From NCBI GenBank assembly GCA_028345295.1, contig JAOMDA010000003.1:28582-92581 (forward strand): DNA of 64,000 nucleotides, given 5' to 3'. The notes beneath the pieces were generated by a model. The model made no database searches and was not told the origin of the DNA. It saw only the letters and a list, made by a program, of their open reading frames with translations. A program made the position numbers and the translations under genes. This document shows positions 16,939-27,823 of this stretch, piece after piece (position 1 is the stretch's first letter; the number at the start of each line of letters is the position of its first letter). This stretch comes from Candidatus Nitrosopelagicus sp. Lineage in GTDB: Archaea > Thermoproteota > Nitrososphaeria > Nitrososphaerales > Nitrosopumilaceae.

Positions 16939-17933
16939 TATGGAAGAACCACCTCTAGAATATTTGGTTTAACAGTTTTTTTTGATTCGTTTCGTATTTG
17001 ATGTCTTAATTTTATTAGCCTTCTATATGTTCCAGGTACAGAGCCTTTTACAACAATAAAATCTCCACTTACATTTCCAAAATGTTTGTAACCACCATCT
17101 GGATTTATTTTAAATTCATTTTTTCCTGTATTACTCATTATCATTATGCGTTTATCATATTCTACTCTTTGATGAAATCCAGTTTGTCCTGCTCTAGGAA
17201 CTGTGTACATAACATTTTGTGGTGAAATTGGACCTAGTGAACCAATCTCTCTAACAGTTTTTCTTGATTTATGTTGTTTTCTTTTAGCACCCCATCTATA
17301 GATTACACCTTGCCATCCCTTGCCTTTTGTAATTGCAGCGGCATCTACTATTGAACCACTTTCAAAAACTTGGTCAATCTTAACTTCCTTACCAAGTAAT
17401 TCTTTTACAAATGCAAATTGTTTTATTACATCACCACCTTTCACAGCAATTTCAAACACATACGGTTTTTTCTGTTCTAGTCCTACTAACTTTGGTGTAA
17501 CTGCAACTATTGCAAAAATTTCTTTGATTTTTGAAAGTGATTTTTCTGCATTTTCTATACCTGCATCATTAACTTTTACTTTGAAAGCTTTTTCAATATT
17601 TTTTGGTGTATCTTTTGCATAGATATCAAATGACGCATGTGCTCCATTAGCATTTTTTGTATAACCCCTAATTCCAATTACAACAAATGGTGGTGTTGCA
17701 ATTACAGTTCCAAGTGTTACAAGTTGTTTTCCATGATTTGGCGTATGTTCATGATCGTCAACGCTTACAATTTGAATACACCCAGCCTTGAAACCTGCAT
17801 GAGCTAATAATTTTGGTTCATCAGAGTTGATTTGAGGCCATCCACGAATTCTGGCTTCCATACTTTTAGCACGTCCTCTAGGAGAATATGCCATACTTCC
17901 TCTTCTTGGCTGACTATGTTTTCTATGTCCCAT
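16938..17933 (-). CDS. rpl3: Ribosomal protein L3 (uL3)
   Basis: First gene of the ribosomal operon, 331 residues, archaeal/eukaryotic length. Motifs: MGHRKHSQPRRGSMAYSPRG at the start, the KGKGWQGVIYRWGAKRKQHK region and the modified-loop area PRAGQTGFHQRVEYDKRI. Promoter 25-40 bp upstream. Confidence 0.96.
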   Translation of the reverse strand: MGHRKHSQPRRGSMAYSPRGRAKSMEARIRGWPQINSDEPKLLAHAGFKAGCIQIVSVDDHEHTPNHGKQLVTLGTVIATPPFVVIGIRGYTKNANGAHASFDIYAKDTPKNIEKAFKVKVNDAGIENAEKSLSKIKEIFAIVAVTPKLVGLEQKKPYVFEIAVKGGDVIKQFAFVKELLGKEVKIDQVFESGSIVDAAAITKGKGWQGVIYRWGAKRKQHKSRKTVREIGSLGPISPQNVMYTVPRAGQTGFHQRVEYDKRIMIMSNTGKNEFKINPDGGYKHFGNVSGDFIVVKGSVPGTYRRLIKLRHQIRNESKKTVKPNILEVVLP

Positions 17934-17957
17934 CGATAATCGAAAAAAGTCGTTAAC

Positions 17958-17972
17958 CGTTTAATAAATTAA
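17958..17972 (-). promoter_or_regulatory. Promoter of the ribosomal operon
   Basis: On the minus strand TTAATTTATTAAAC lies 25-38 bp before the rpl3 ATG at 17933, the spacing expected for a TATA box with a start site within a few bases of the ATG. It would drive about 16 downstream genes. Confidence 0.5.
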
Positions 17973-18014
17973 GAGATTTTTTGATTAAATAGAACTGATT
18001 TTTGTAAAAATTTC

Positions 18015-18125
18015 TTATTGACCTGTAAATTGTAGTATTAATGAAAAAATAGTCGCAGAACCAATTGCAATACCAGCAATTCCTAATAAAATAGCTAAAA
18101 TTAGAAAATTTTTCTGCTTCTTCAC
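18015..18125 (-). CDS. 36-residue single-helix membrane microprotein
   Basis: Read directly from GTG at 18125 to TAA at 18015. After MKKQK there is one long hydrophobic helix (NFLILAILLGIAGIAIGSAT) and a short polar tail. The K-rich start and helix length fit an inserted membrane peptide with the N-terminus inside. It lies in the gap between the SPOUT gene and rpl3, same strand. GTG start and short length leave moderate doubt. Confidence 0.45.
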   Translation of the reverse strand: MKKQKNFLILAILLGIAGIAIGSATIFSLILQFTGQ

Positions 18126-18155
18126 AAAATAATTGTATTTTTTTTTAAATTTATT

Positions 18156-18974
18156 TTATTCGAAATATATCTTGGTGTTTAATATGGCAAGACATCCTAA
18201 AATTGCTTCTTCTAATCTCACCGTTTCTGTCCCTTGATGCGGAAAGAAGTTCCATGCCTTAAAGTTCTGAATAGTGCTTATTTTTTTGTTAAGTATTTCA
18301 TGAATTCCTTTATCAGTAGTTCCAAAGACTACCAAAACTGCTTCTTTTGAAGATAGAATTTTTGATATTGATTCATTGTTGAACTTTTTTGATTTTCTAC
18401 TTGTAAGTATTTTTGGACCCTTCCATTCGTTAAGAAGTGTTAAGAGATTTCCACCATGTTTTACATTATAACTCCAAAAATTTGGTAATTGATCCTTTTC
18501 TATATCATAAACTACAAAATCTGGAAGCCCCTGCTTAATTTTCACAATAACTCTTTTTCCTATTTCTTTTTTTCCATGATATTGTATTGTATAATCAATT
18601 CCAATATCTATAATTTTTTTTCCATTTTTTCCTAAGATTATACCTTCACGTATGTCATTTTTTTTTACTTGTTTAGGATCTGATGTTACTACTTGATTTG
18701 GTATTTTTAATGGAGAAAGAGCCCCAACAAATTGTAACAATCCTGATTTTGGATATAATTGCTTTCTAAAATGTTGTGGAGTTTCTAAATATCGTAAAAT
18801 TGTAGTTAGTAGTTTTGAATCAGTTTCAAATTCTTTTCCATCCTTGTAAATAATTATATTATCTACTTGAAATATTCCTGCAGCACGTGCAATTTGGAAA
18901 ATTTTTCGTGTTTTATTTTCATGTTTTTTTTCATCTTTTAAACACGAATCAGGTATTGCAATAGATAATTTCAT
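18156..18974 (-). CDS. SPOUT-class RNA methyltransferase (DUF171 / RNA uridine-N3 type)
   Basis: 272 residues. SIAIPDSCLKDEKKHENKT at the N-terminus and GTTDKGIHEIL with FFPHQGTETVRLEEAILGCL at the C-terminus match the archaeal/eukaryotic SPOUT1-type family, with an inserted OB-like middle (KKNDIREGIILGKNGKK). Family members probably methylate rRNA and often lie next to rpl3, as here. The target base is inferred. Confidence 0.85.
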   Translation of the reverse strand: MKLSIAIPDSCLKDEKKHENKTRKIFQIARAAGIFQVDNIIIYKDGKEFETDSKLLTTILRYLETPQHFRKQLYPKSGLLQFVGALSPLKIPNQVVTSDPKQVKKNDIREGIILGKNGKKIIDIGIDYTIQYHGKKEIGKRVIVKIKQGLPDFVVYDIEKDQLPNFWSYNVKHGGNLLTLLNEWKGPKILTSRKSKKFNNESISKILSSKEAVLVVFGTTDKGIHEILNKKISTIQNFKAWNFFPHQGTETVRLEEAILGCLAILNTKIYFE

Positions 18975-19002
18975 TTTAATTTTTATTTTAGATACTATTA
19001 AT

Positions 19003-19740
19003 TTATTTTTCAGTTGTTGGATATTTTGTCTTAGACATATCTATTAATTTTGTTATTTCAGATTCTTGAATAAATTCAAATAATTTAGTTTCTGAATTTA
19101 TCTGAGATATTTTAATATGTTCCGAACCTTCTTTTACTTCACTAACAAGATTAATTACTGCAATTGCTAATGCTTTTGCATCATCTAATGTTAAATCACT
19201 TGAATAGTTTTTTTCAAGAAATTCAGTTGCTACATCTGAGTTAGCACCAATTGCTACTGCATCATACAAAACATATGCACCACTTGGGTCAGTCAGATAA
19301 AGTGAACTTCCAGCATTATCTACTCCTCCAATTATTAATGATACTCCTAACGGTCTAGCCCCAGCATATTGTGTATATTGTTGACATTGATCTGCTAGAT
19401 GTTTTGCAACAGTTTGAACTTCTACTGGTTCATCATAAACCAGTTTATTACTTTGTGAAAAAAATCTTGCATTATCAACTTGTGCACGTGCATCAGGAAT
19501 ATATCCTGCTGCAGCTGCACCTATATGATAATCGACTTGAAAGATTTTTTGAGGGGTTGTTGATATTTGTAATCTTCTTGGCTTTTCTTCAACTGCAATA
19601 ACTACTCCCTGTTTTGTTTTAATACCAATTGCTAACGCACCTCTTTTTACAGTCTCAATGGCATATTCTACTTGGTATAATCTACCATCAGGTGAGAAAA
19701 CTGTTATTGCTCTATCATAACCTTGCTGTGAGGGCATCAT
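19003..19740 (-). CDS. psmA: Proteasome alpha subunit
   Basis: Forms the outer gating rings of the archaeal 20S proteasome. 245 residues; the gate sequence GYDRAITVFSPDGRLYQVEY is followed by AIETVKRGALAIGIKTKQGV and IGAAAAGYIPDARAQVDNAR. YDAVAIGANSDVATEFLEKNY is also family-typical. 28 bp upstream of the SPOUT gene. Confidence 0.97.
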   Translation of the reverse strand: MMPSQQGYDRAITVFSPDGRLYQVEYAIETVKRGALAIGIKTKQGVVIAVEEKPRRLQISTTPQKIFQVDYHIGAAAAGYIPDARAQVDNARFFSQSNKLVYDEPVEVQTVAKHLADQCQQYTQYAGARPLGVSLIIGGVDNAGSSLYLTDPSGAYVLYDAVAIGANSDVATEFLEKNYSSDLTLDDAKALAIAVINLVSEVKEGSEHIKISQINSETKLFEFIQESEITKLIDMSKTKYPTTEK

Positions 19741-19794
19741 TGTAATGAAAAATCATTCGAATGGTTAATTTAACATTTTGCTATTAATTTGATT

Positions 19795-19914
19795 ATGGGT
19801 TTTAAGGAAAAAGCAGTTATTATTCCCCTTGCTTTATGTGCAATTGTAATTTTTGGCTTTGGAATTTATAATACTGCCTGTAAGCATTCATTTTTTAGCT
19901 TTTTTGGATGCTAA
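19795..19914 (+). CDS. 39-residue membrane microprotein with C-terminal cysteines
   Basis: Read directly from ATG 19795 to TAA 19914. MGFKEKAV is followed by a hydrophobic helix (VIIPLALCAIVIFGFGIY) and a short tail with two Cys (NTACKHSFF...GC). Divergent from psmA, 54 bp away. No family known; Cys residues at C15, C29 and C39 could matter. Confidence 0.5.
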   Translation: MGFKEKAVIIPLALCAIVIFGFGIYNTACKHSFFSFFGC

Positions 19915-19981
19915 TTCTCAATGTGATTGGTTTAATCAAATTTAGCATGTTTTTATTATTTAACAATTTTTAAAATTTTTT

Positions 19982-20317
19982 ATGTCTAAAAATGAGGGAA
20001 TTCCTTTTAATGAAAAATTCTCTGAAACAGAAATTAAGGAAATTAGATCGTATCTTGATGAATTACCTACTAGAGAAATTCTGATCGGTTTAAAATTTGC
20101 AAAAAATAGATGGGTTGCAAAAGATGCGGGTGTTTTAAAAGTTGGAAGAAAAAGTATTATTCAAAAAGAAATTCATTCTGTAACATCTGAACAAGCAACC
20201 TGGAGATTAAAAAATTGGAAAATGATGATTGCTAATTATCGTAAACGTGGTTACAGTTACCCTACAATATCACGTATAAAAAAATTATTTATTCAAATTA
20301 GTCAAAAACCTAAATAG
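19982..20317 (+). CDS. Conserved hypothetical basic protein
   Basis: 111 residues, soluble and Lys/Arg-rich: KFSETEIKEIRSYLDELPTR, then FAKNRWVAKDAG, and a basic C-terminal half (RLKNWKMMIANYRKRGYSYP). Could bind nucleic acid, but no domain is recognised. Converges with the CdvB paralogue and overlaps its end by 8 bp. Confidence 0.65.
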   Translation: MSKNEGIPFNEKFSETEIKEIRSYLDELPTREILIGLKFAKNRWVAKDAGVLKVGRKSIIQKEIHSVTSEQATWRLKNWKMMIANYRKRGYSYPTISRIKKLFIQISQKPK

Positions 20318-20966
20318 GTTTTTCTTTTTCAGCTAGAATTGTATCAATTGTTGTGATTGGTGGTTCAGGCATATTACTTCGTATGTTACCTTCTACAACA
20401 GACTCTGCTTCTTTTAGTATGGACAATGCGTCTGAACTAGTTGTTTCTGTTATTCCCATTGAACCATCATGTGTAACTGATGAACCTGACACAATATCAC
20501 CTAACATGTTAGAAAGGTCTTGCATTGATGCTGCAGCACTTGGCATCATATCACCTAATGATGTACTAAGACCTTTGATTAGTGACATGCATGGACTTAA
20601 TGTAACTACAACATCTCCTAATTCTGACACTGTGTTAAGTCTTAGTTGTACTTGCTCCATAGATAATTTTGCATTACTAACCATATTTTTCATTTTTCTA
20701 ATTTCAGATAATTCATTTGCATAAACTTTTGCATATGTTTCATTATTGGATTTCTTGGAATCAACGATTTTTTCAAAAATTGCATCATGTTTGATTTTTA
20801 ATTTGTTATCTATTTCTCCTAATCTAGTTATTTGAAGTTGGAGTTTTTTTTGTGCCGAATCAAGTCTATTTTTTAATGGTGCTTCTGGTTTAACTGTACC
20901 CATAAATTTTTGAGATAATGCATCTCCTTTTTTTAACACATTCCATTTACCAGAAAATGATACCAT
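20310..20966 (-). CDS. cdvB: ESCRT-III-like protein (CdvB paralogue)
   Basis: 218 residues with the Snf7 helical layout: a basic N-terminal helix (PLKNRLDSAQKKLQLQITRL), KHDAIFEKIVDSKKSNNETY, and the helix EIRKMKNMVSNAKLSMEQVQ, then an acidic, Ser-rich C-terminal part. Archaeal CdvB proteins polymerise on the membrane in cell division. Thaumarchaea have several copies, and this one is not next to cdvA or cdvC here, so it is probably an accessory copy. Confidence 0.8.
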   Translation of the reverse strand: MVSFSGKWNVLKKGDALSQKFMGTVKPEAPLKNRLDSAQKKLQLQITRLGEIDNKLKIKHDAIFEKIVDSKKSNNETYAKVYANELSEIRKMKNMVSNAKLSMEQVQLRLNTVSELGDVVVTLSPCMSLIKGLSTSLGDMMPSAAASMQDLSNMLGDIVSGSSVTHDGSMGITETTSSDALSILKEAESVVEGNIRSNMPEPPITTIDTILAEKEKPI

Positions 20967-21075
20967 TTGATTTTAGTTATTAAATTGGCTTTTGATATTC
21001 AAACTAAAAAAAAATGATCTAAATGGATCAAATTTTATTACAATATTAGAAATTTTATTCATAACAAATCAAATT

Positions 21076-22161
21076 TTAGCCAAATGTGAATGTAAAAATC
21101 TCAAAATCTGGCTTTTTGATATTGATTGTTAATATGTGTGATTCACCATTTTGTAATTCTATTATATTGTATAATCTTGGTTCTAAGATTGTAACTGTAC
21201 TTGATTTAACATCCACCCCAGAAATATCATCCATTATTATTTTTCCATCAATAAGAATCTCTAATTCAGTATCGCCTGATGCAACTATGTTAACTTGTTT
21301 TGCATGATAATTTAAAACAACCTTTCCAGTGTCTGAGATTAATTTCATTCCATCTCTGGTATTTTTCCATTGTCCTTCCAGGTAGAAAAAATGTTGATTA
21401 ATTTCAGTTGGTAATTTATAATCAACTATTGCATTTGGTTGAAACCCTTCTATATTTCCTAAATGATCTCTTCCACTTGAAAATTTGTATCCAAAATATA
21501 ATTCAGGTGTTCTTAGAATTGAATGTTCATACTCATTAATTTCTATTGTATTTCCTGTATTGATCTTCTGATTATTTTTTTCTGATCGTTCATGCAGTAA
21601 TTCTTGAATTACTATTTCGGTTTCCTTGTATGCACCTTCACCAATATGATCAAACCTGATATAACCTTCATCATCAGCAATATATTTTCGAGGCCAATAT
21701 CTATTTTCAAATGAGTTCCAAATTTCTTTATTATTATCTAGAACAACTGGATAATTAACTTCGAATTTATTTACCGCAGTTAATACATTTTCTTGGTTTT
21801 TTTCAAACTCAAATTCTGGGGTATGTATACCAATAATCACTAATCCCTGTTCTTGATATTTATCATCCCATGCTGTGATGTATGGAAGTGTTCGTATACA
21901 ATTTATACAACTATATGTCCAAAAATCGTACAAAACAACGTTACCCTTAATTAATTTATCAAGATTTTTTTCTGTTGTATTAATCAACCCTGTCATTCCT
22001 TTTAATGTGGGTGCTTTTTTGAGCAGATCTTTATTTTGAATTTCTAATTGATTGGTTGTATTTTTTTTAAGATCAATCTCAGTATAAAATAGATATAATG
22101 ATACTGTACCAACTAGAATTATTATACCAAATATGAGCCCAGTTTTTATCTCTGATTTCAT
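21076..22161 (-). CDS. Membrane-anchored thioredoxin-like protein (DipZ/TlpA type)
   Basis: 361 residues: one TM helix (7-26), a thioredoxin fold with CINC at 85-88 in DFWTYSCINCIRT, IIGIHTPEFEFEK, and a C-terminal beta domain (about 210-361) like that of DipZ. The active site faces outside. Located 6 bp after ccdA on the same strand; CcdA would pass electrons to it, so the pair likely reduces extracytoplasmic disulfides or supports cytochrome maturation. Confidence 0.87.
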   Translation of the reverse strand: MKSEIKTGLIFGIIILVGTVSLYLFYTEIDLKKNTTNQLEIQNKDLLKKAPTLKGMTGLINTTEKNLDKLIKGNVVLYDFWTYSCINCIRTLPYITAWDDKYQEQGLVIIGIHTPEFEFEKNQENVLTAVNKFEVNYPVVLDNNKEIWNSFENRYWPRKYIADDEGYIRFDHIGEGAYKETEIVIQELLHERSEKNNQKINTGNTIEINEYEHSILRTPELYFGYKFSSGRDHLGNIEGFQPNAIVDYKLPTEINQHFFYLEGQWKNTRDGMKLISDTGKVVLNYHAKQVNIVASGDTELEILIDGKIIMDDISGVDVKSSTVTILEPRLYNIIELQNGESHILTINIKKPDFEIFTFTFG

Positions 22162-22167
22162 TGTATG

Positions 22168-22899
22168 TCAGGATCCTATGATATTGTTCAGAAGTGGAAA
22201 ACTTGCTATGAGTGCCAGTTTATTGGTAAAAACAAGAATTCCTAAAAATATTATTAATACACCAAAAATTATTGTAGCATATTTTAGATGATTACTTATG
22301 CGTACTACAAATCGATTTGCTTGAGTGATTAACCCTCCCATTATTATGAATGGTATGCCTAATCCTAAGGAATATGCAAGAAGTAGATTAAATGAGATAC
22401 TAGGAGTTGTTGCAGCAAGTGTTAGTATTGCACCTAAAATTGGACCCACGCATGGTGTCCATCCTCCTGCAAATGCAAGCCCGAAAATGAATGATAATGG
22501 ATAGCTAGCACCAGATTTTGTTGGAAAGATTTTTCTTTCAAAGTTTAGTCTGTTAATTTTTGAGCTTAGTATCATAAACGTTCCAAATCCAATAATGATT
22601 ATACCACCTATTTGACTAAAATTTGAAATTAAACTTAATGCATTTATCGCAAAAGTTGAGTTTATTGTTACACCTATTACAGAAAATACTAACGAAAATC
22701 CTAAGACAAAAAATATCGTATTAAGCATTACATTTGCCTTATTAATCAAGATCTTTGATGAATGATTAGATTTTGATATGTCTGAAATTGTTGTACCAGA
22801 AATATATGCTAAAAATGCAGGAATTATTGGTAAGATACATGGTGCAAAAAATGATCCCAAACCTGCAATGAATGCAACAAAAATTGTAACTTCACTCAT
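22168..22899 (-). CDS. ccdA: CcdA/DsbD-type thiol-disulfide transporter
   Basis: 243 residues, about six TM helices, with the paired conserved Cys: C21 in FFAPCILPIIPAF and C150 in GGWTPCVGPILGA. These carry reducing equivalents across the membrane. First gene of the pair with the DipZ-like protein. Confidence 0.92.
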   Translation of the reverse strand: MSEVTIFVAFIAGLGSFFAPCILPIIPAFLAYISGTTISDISKSNHSSKILINKANVMLNTIFFVLGFSLVFSVIGVTINSTFAINALSLISNFSQIGGIIIIGFGTFMILSSKINRLNFERKIFPTKSGASYPLSFIFGLAFAGGWTPCVGPILGAILTLAATTPSISFNLLLAYSLGLGIPFIIMGGLITQANRFVVRISNHLKYATIIFGVLIIFLGILVFTNKLALIASFPLLNNIIGS

Positions 22900-22980
22900 A
22901 CATATTTCTTTTTTTTTTGAATTAATAATCTTGTTTACATTATCACTTACTTTTTATTCGAGATGTAATTTGCGTATATT

Positions 22981-23088
22981 ATGAATAAGCGATTCATAAT
23001 TGTTGGTATTGCATTAGGAATTGCTGTTACAATTGCTGCCATCGTAGGTTCACCTGCTGGGCCGGTTGGAATTGATGCAATGAGATAA
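22981..23088 (+). CDS. 35-residue membrane microprotein
   Basis: Read directly from ATG 22981 to TAA 23088: MNKR, then the hydrophobic stretch FIIVGIALGIAVTIAAIVG, then SPAGPVGIDAMR. It resembles the 36-residue peptide at 18015 in having a basic start and an LGIA-containing helix. It ends one base before the bioF stop. Common in thaumarchaeal intergenic regions as far as I recall; function unknown. Confidence 0.55.
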   Translation: MNKRFIIVGIALGIAVTIAAIVGSPAGPVGIDAMR

Positions 23089-24225
23089 TTATACTGTTTT
23101 AAATTTTTTAGTACATTTTTCTAATATCGCTAAAGTTTTATTGATATCTTTTTTACTATGCCACGCTGTAACTGAAAATCTTATTCTAGCACTATTCTTT
23201 TTCACTGTGGGATAACGAATTGGTTGTGCAAAAATACCATTTTTAAATAAATACTTTCCAAATTGAATAGTTGTTTTTTCATCACCAATTATTATTGGTA
23301 TTATTTGGCTTACTGAATTCGTTTCATATCCAAGTTCTTGTAGTCCTTTATGAAATAATTTGATATTAGCCCAAAGTTTTTTTCTATTTTGTTCTCTATT
23401 TGAATTAAATCTTTTCAGAGTAAATTCAATGATTGTTGAGGGTAATGCTGATGTATAAATGAATGATTTTGAGCGATTTATGCATAATTCAATTATATTT
23501 TTTTGAGATGATACATACCCACCAAAACTGCCTAATCCCTTACTTAGGCTACTAATGTATAGATCAATTTTCTTACTAACTCCAAATTGTGATGCAGTTC
23601 CTTTTCCATCTTTACCAAAAACAAAATCTCCATGCGCATCATCTAAGATTGTTATACCATTGTATTTTGATGAAATTTCAGTAATTTCTTTTATTTTTGA
23701 TAAGTCTCCATCCATACTAAAAACCCCTTCAGTGACAATGAATTTTTTACCTTTAGTTTTTTTTATTTTAGATTCTAAATCATTCATGTCATTATGTTTG
23801 AAAATTTTTATTTTTGCTGATGATAATCTACATGCTTCTATAATACTTGCATGATTTAGTTCATCACTGAAAATTGTATCGTGTTTTTCAATAATCGCTG
23901 TAATTGCACCTAAGTTAGCCATATAACCAGTGGGGTATACAATAGTATTTTCTTGTGATTTATGCTTTGAGATTTTTTTTTCTAATTCCAAGAATTTCTT
24001 ATCATTACCTGTCACTGAACGTGAGCTTGATTGGAATTGTTTAAAATATAAATTTCTTATATTCAAACCTAGGTAATCATTTGATGATAGATTTAGTAGT
24101 TTTTTATTTTTAACATGAATAAATTGTTTATTTACTATTGTATCCTCTAATTTTCTAAATAGACTATCATTTTTTAATTTATTTAGTTTGGCATTAATGA
24201 AATCAAGTTTAGGTTTCAAGATCAA
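23089..24225 (-). CDS. bioF: 8-amino-7-oxononanoate synthase BioF
   Basis: PLP enzyme condensing pimeloyl thioester with alanine in biotin synthesis. 378 residues from TTG 24225 (or TTG 24219). Motifs: NLSSNDYLGLN, SRSVTGNDKKFLELE, DELNHASIIEACRLS, ILDDAHGDFVFG and the PLP-lysine site SSLSKGLGSFGGY. Overlaps bioB by 17 bp. Confidence 0.94.
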   Translation of the reverse strand: MILKPKLDFINAKLNKLKNDSLFRKLEDTIVNKQFIHVKNKKLLNLSSNDYLGLNIRNLYFKQFQSSSRSVTGNDKKFLELEKKISKHKSQENTIVYPTGYMANLGAITAIIEKHDTIFSDELNHASIIEACRLSSAKIKIFKHNDMNDLESKIKKTKGKKFIVTEGVFSMDGDLSKIKEITEISSKYNGITILDDAHGDFVFGKDGKGTASQFGVSKKIDLYISSLSKGLGSFGGYVSSQKNIIELCINRSKSFIYTSALPSTIIEFTLKRFNSNREQNRKKLWANIKLFHKGLQELGYETNSVSQIIPIIIGDEKTTIQFGKYLFKNGIFAQPIRYPTVKKNSARIRFSVTAWHSKKDINKTLAILEKCTKKFKTV

Positions 24226-25189
24226 TCTCTTTAATCATTTTGGCATCTTTATTCATAGAATTTCCACCTAAAGTAAGGTATCCAGCACTGATAATTCCAT
24301 TTGCCCCACTTAGAAGTAATTCTTTTCCATCATCATTCAGATTTACTTCTCTTCCCCCAGAAATTTTAATTATTGATTTTGGAAGAAGAAATCTTAATAC
24401 TGCAAAAACTCTTAAAATCTCTTCTAGTTCTAACGGAATTTGAAGTTCTAATGGTGTTCCAGGAAATGGTACTAACAGATTAATTGTTACTTCTTCCGGA
24501 TTTAATTCTGCAATCTCCAATACAAATTCTTCTCTCTGCTTTACTGTTTCTCCTAGTCCTATGATCCCACCTGTACAAAGTTCTAATCCTGCCTGTCTAG
24601 CAATTTGGAGTGTTTTAACCCTATCATCAAATGTATGAGTAGTGCAAATTTCAGGAAATTTTGTTCTAGATGTTTCTAAATTATGATTATATCGTTTTAC
24701 ATTAAGTAATTTTAATTGTTTTGCTTGCTCATTTGTTAAAAAACCAAGACTACATTCAAGGTTTATTCCTATTTTGGAATTAATTTGTTTTATAATATTA
24801 CAAATCATTTCAAAATCATTATCAGATGGTTCCCTCCATGCAGCAACAAGACAAAATGAATCGGCACCATTATTTTTGGCAGTTATTGCCTGTTTGATAA
24901 TTTCTTCAGCTGGTTGAAGCTTATAGTCATCAATTTTTGTATTAAAAAATGCAGATTGGCTACAAAACGAACAATCTTCACTACAGTAATTTTTTTTAAT
25001 ATTTGTTAATTGTTCAACATCAATTTTCTTTCCTTGGAAAAATCGTGTAATTTCATTTGCAGCGTCAGATAGGTGTTTTAGAAATCTATCTTCAGTACTA
25101 AAGAGAATTTTTGCATCTAATTCAGTAATTTTTTCATTTTTCAGTACTTGGTTTTTACAGTTTTCAATAATTTGCTGTTGAGAATTCAT
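24209..25189 (-). CDS. bioB: Biotin synthase BioB
   Basis: Radical SAM enzyme inserting sulfur into dethiobiotin. ATG at 25189 chosen over an in-frame TTG three bases earlier (326 residues). The cluster motif is CSEDCSFC (C69, C73, C76), then LVAAWREPSDNDFEMI, SLGFLTNEQAKQLKL, CTGGIIGLGET and the C-terminal SGGREVNLNDDG with the structural Arg. Confidence 0.96.
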   Translation of the reverse strand: MNSQQQIIENCKNQVLKNEKITELDAKILFSTEDRFLKHLSDAANEITRFFQGKKIDVEQLTNIKKNYCSEDCSFCSQSAFFNTKIDDYKLQPAEEIIKQAITAKNNGADSFCLVAAWREPSDNDFEMICNIIKQINSKIGINLECSLGFLTNEQAKQLKLLNVKRYNHNLETSRTKFPEICTTHTFDDRVKTLQIARQAGLELCTGGIIGLGETVKQREEFVLEIAELNPEEVTINLLVPFPGTPLELQIPLELEEILRVFAVLRFLLPKSIIKISGGREVNLNDDGKELLLSGANGIISAGYLTLGGNSMNKDAKMIKEIDLET

Positions 25190-25220
25190 CAATAGTTTTG
25201 ATTCCTTTCTATAATTAAGC

Positions 25221-25248
25221 GTTAACTATGGATTTTTTTTAGGTTAAC
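25221..25248. promoter_or_regulatory. BirA-like biotin operator between divergent bio arms
   Basis: GTTAAC at 25221-25226 and again at 25243-25248, separated by 16 bp. The known BirA box in bacteria and archaea is two GTTAAC-like half sites spaced 14-16 bp. It lies exactly between bioB (leftward) and bioA (rightward). The flanking bases do not match the full TTGTTAAC/GTTAACAA consensus. No birA gene is in the window. Confidence 0.6.
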
Positions 25249-25278
25249 TATTATTAATAATGTAAAAAGACTTTGTAT

Positions 25279-27818
<2,540 letters not shown>

Positions 27819-27823
27819 GCTAA

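Noticed and set aside
11595..17622. Plus-strand frames of 60-119 codons opposite the ribosomal genes
   Set aside because: All lie fully antisense to well-identified ribosomal proteins and show no family signature.
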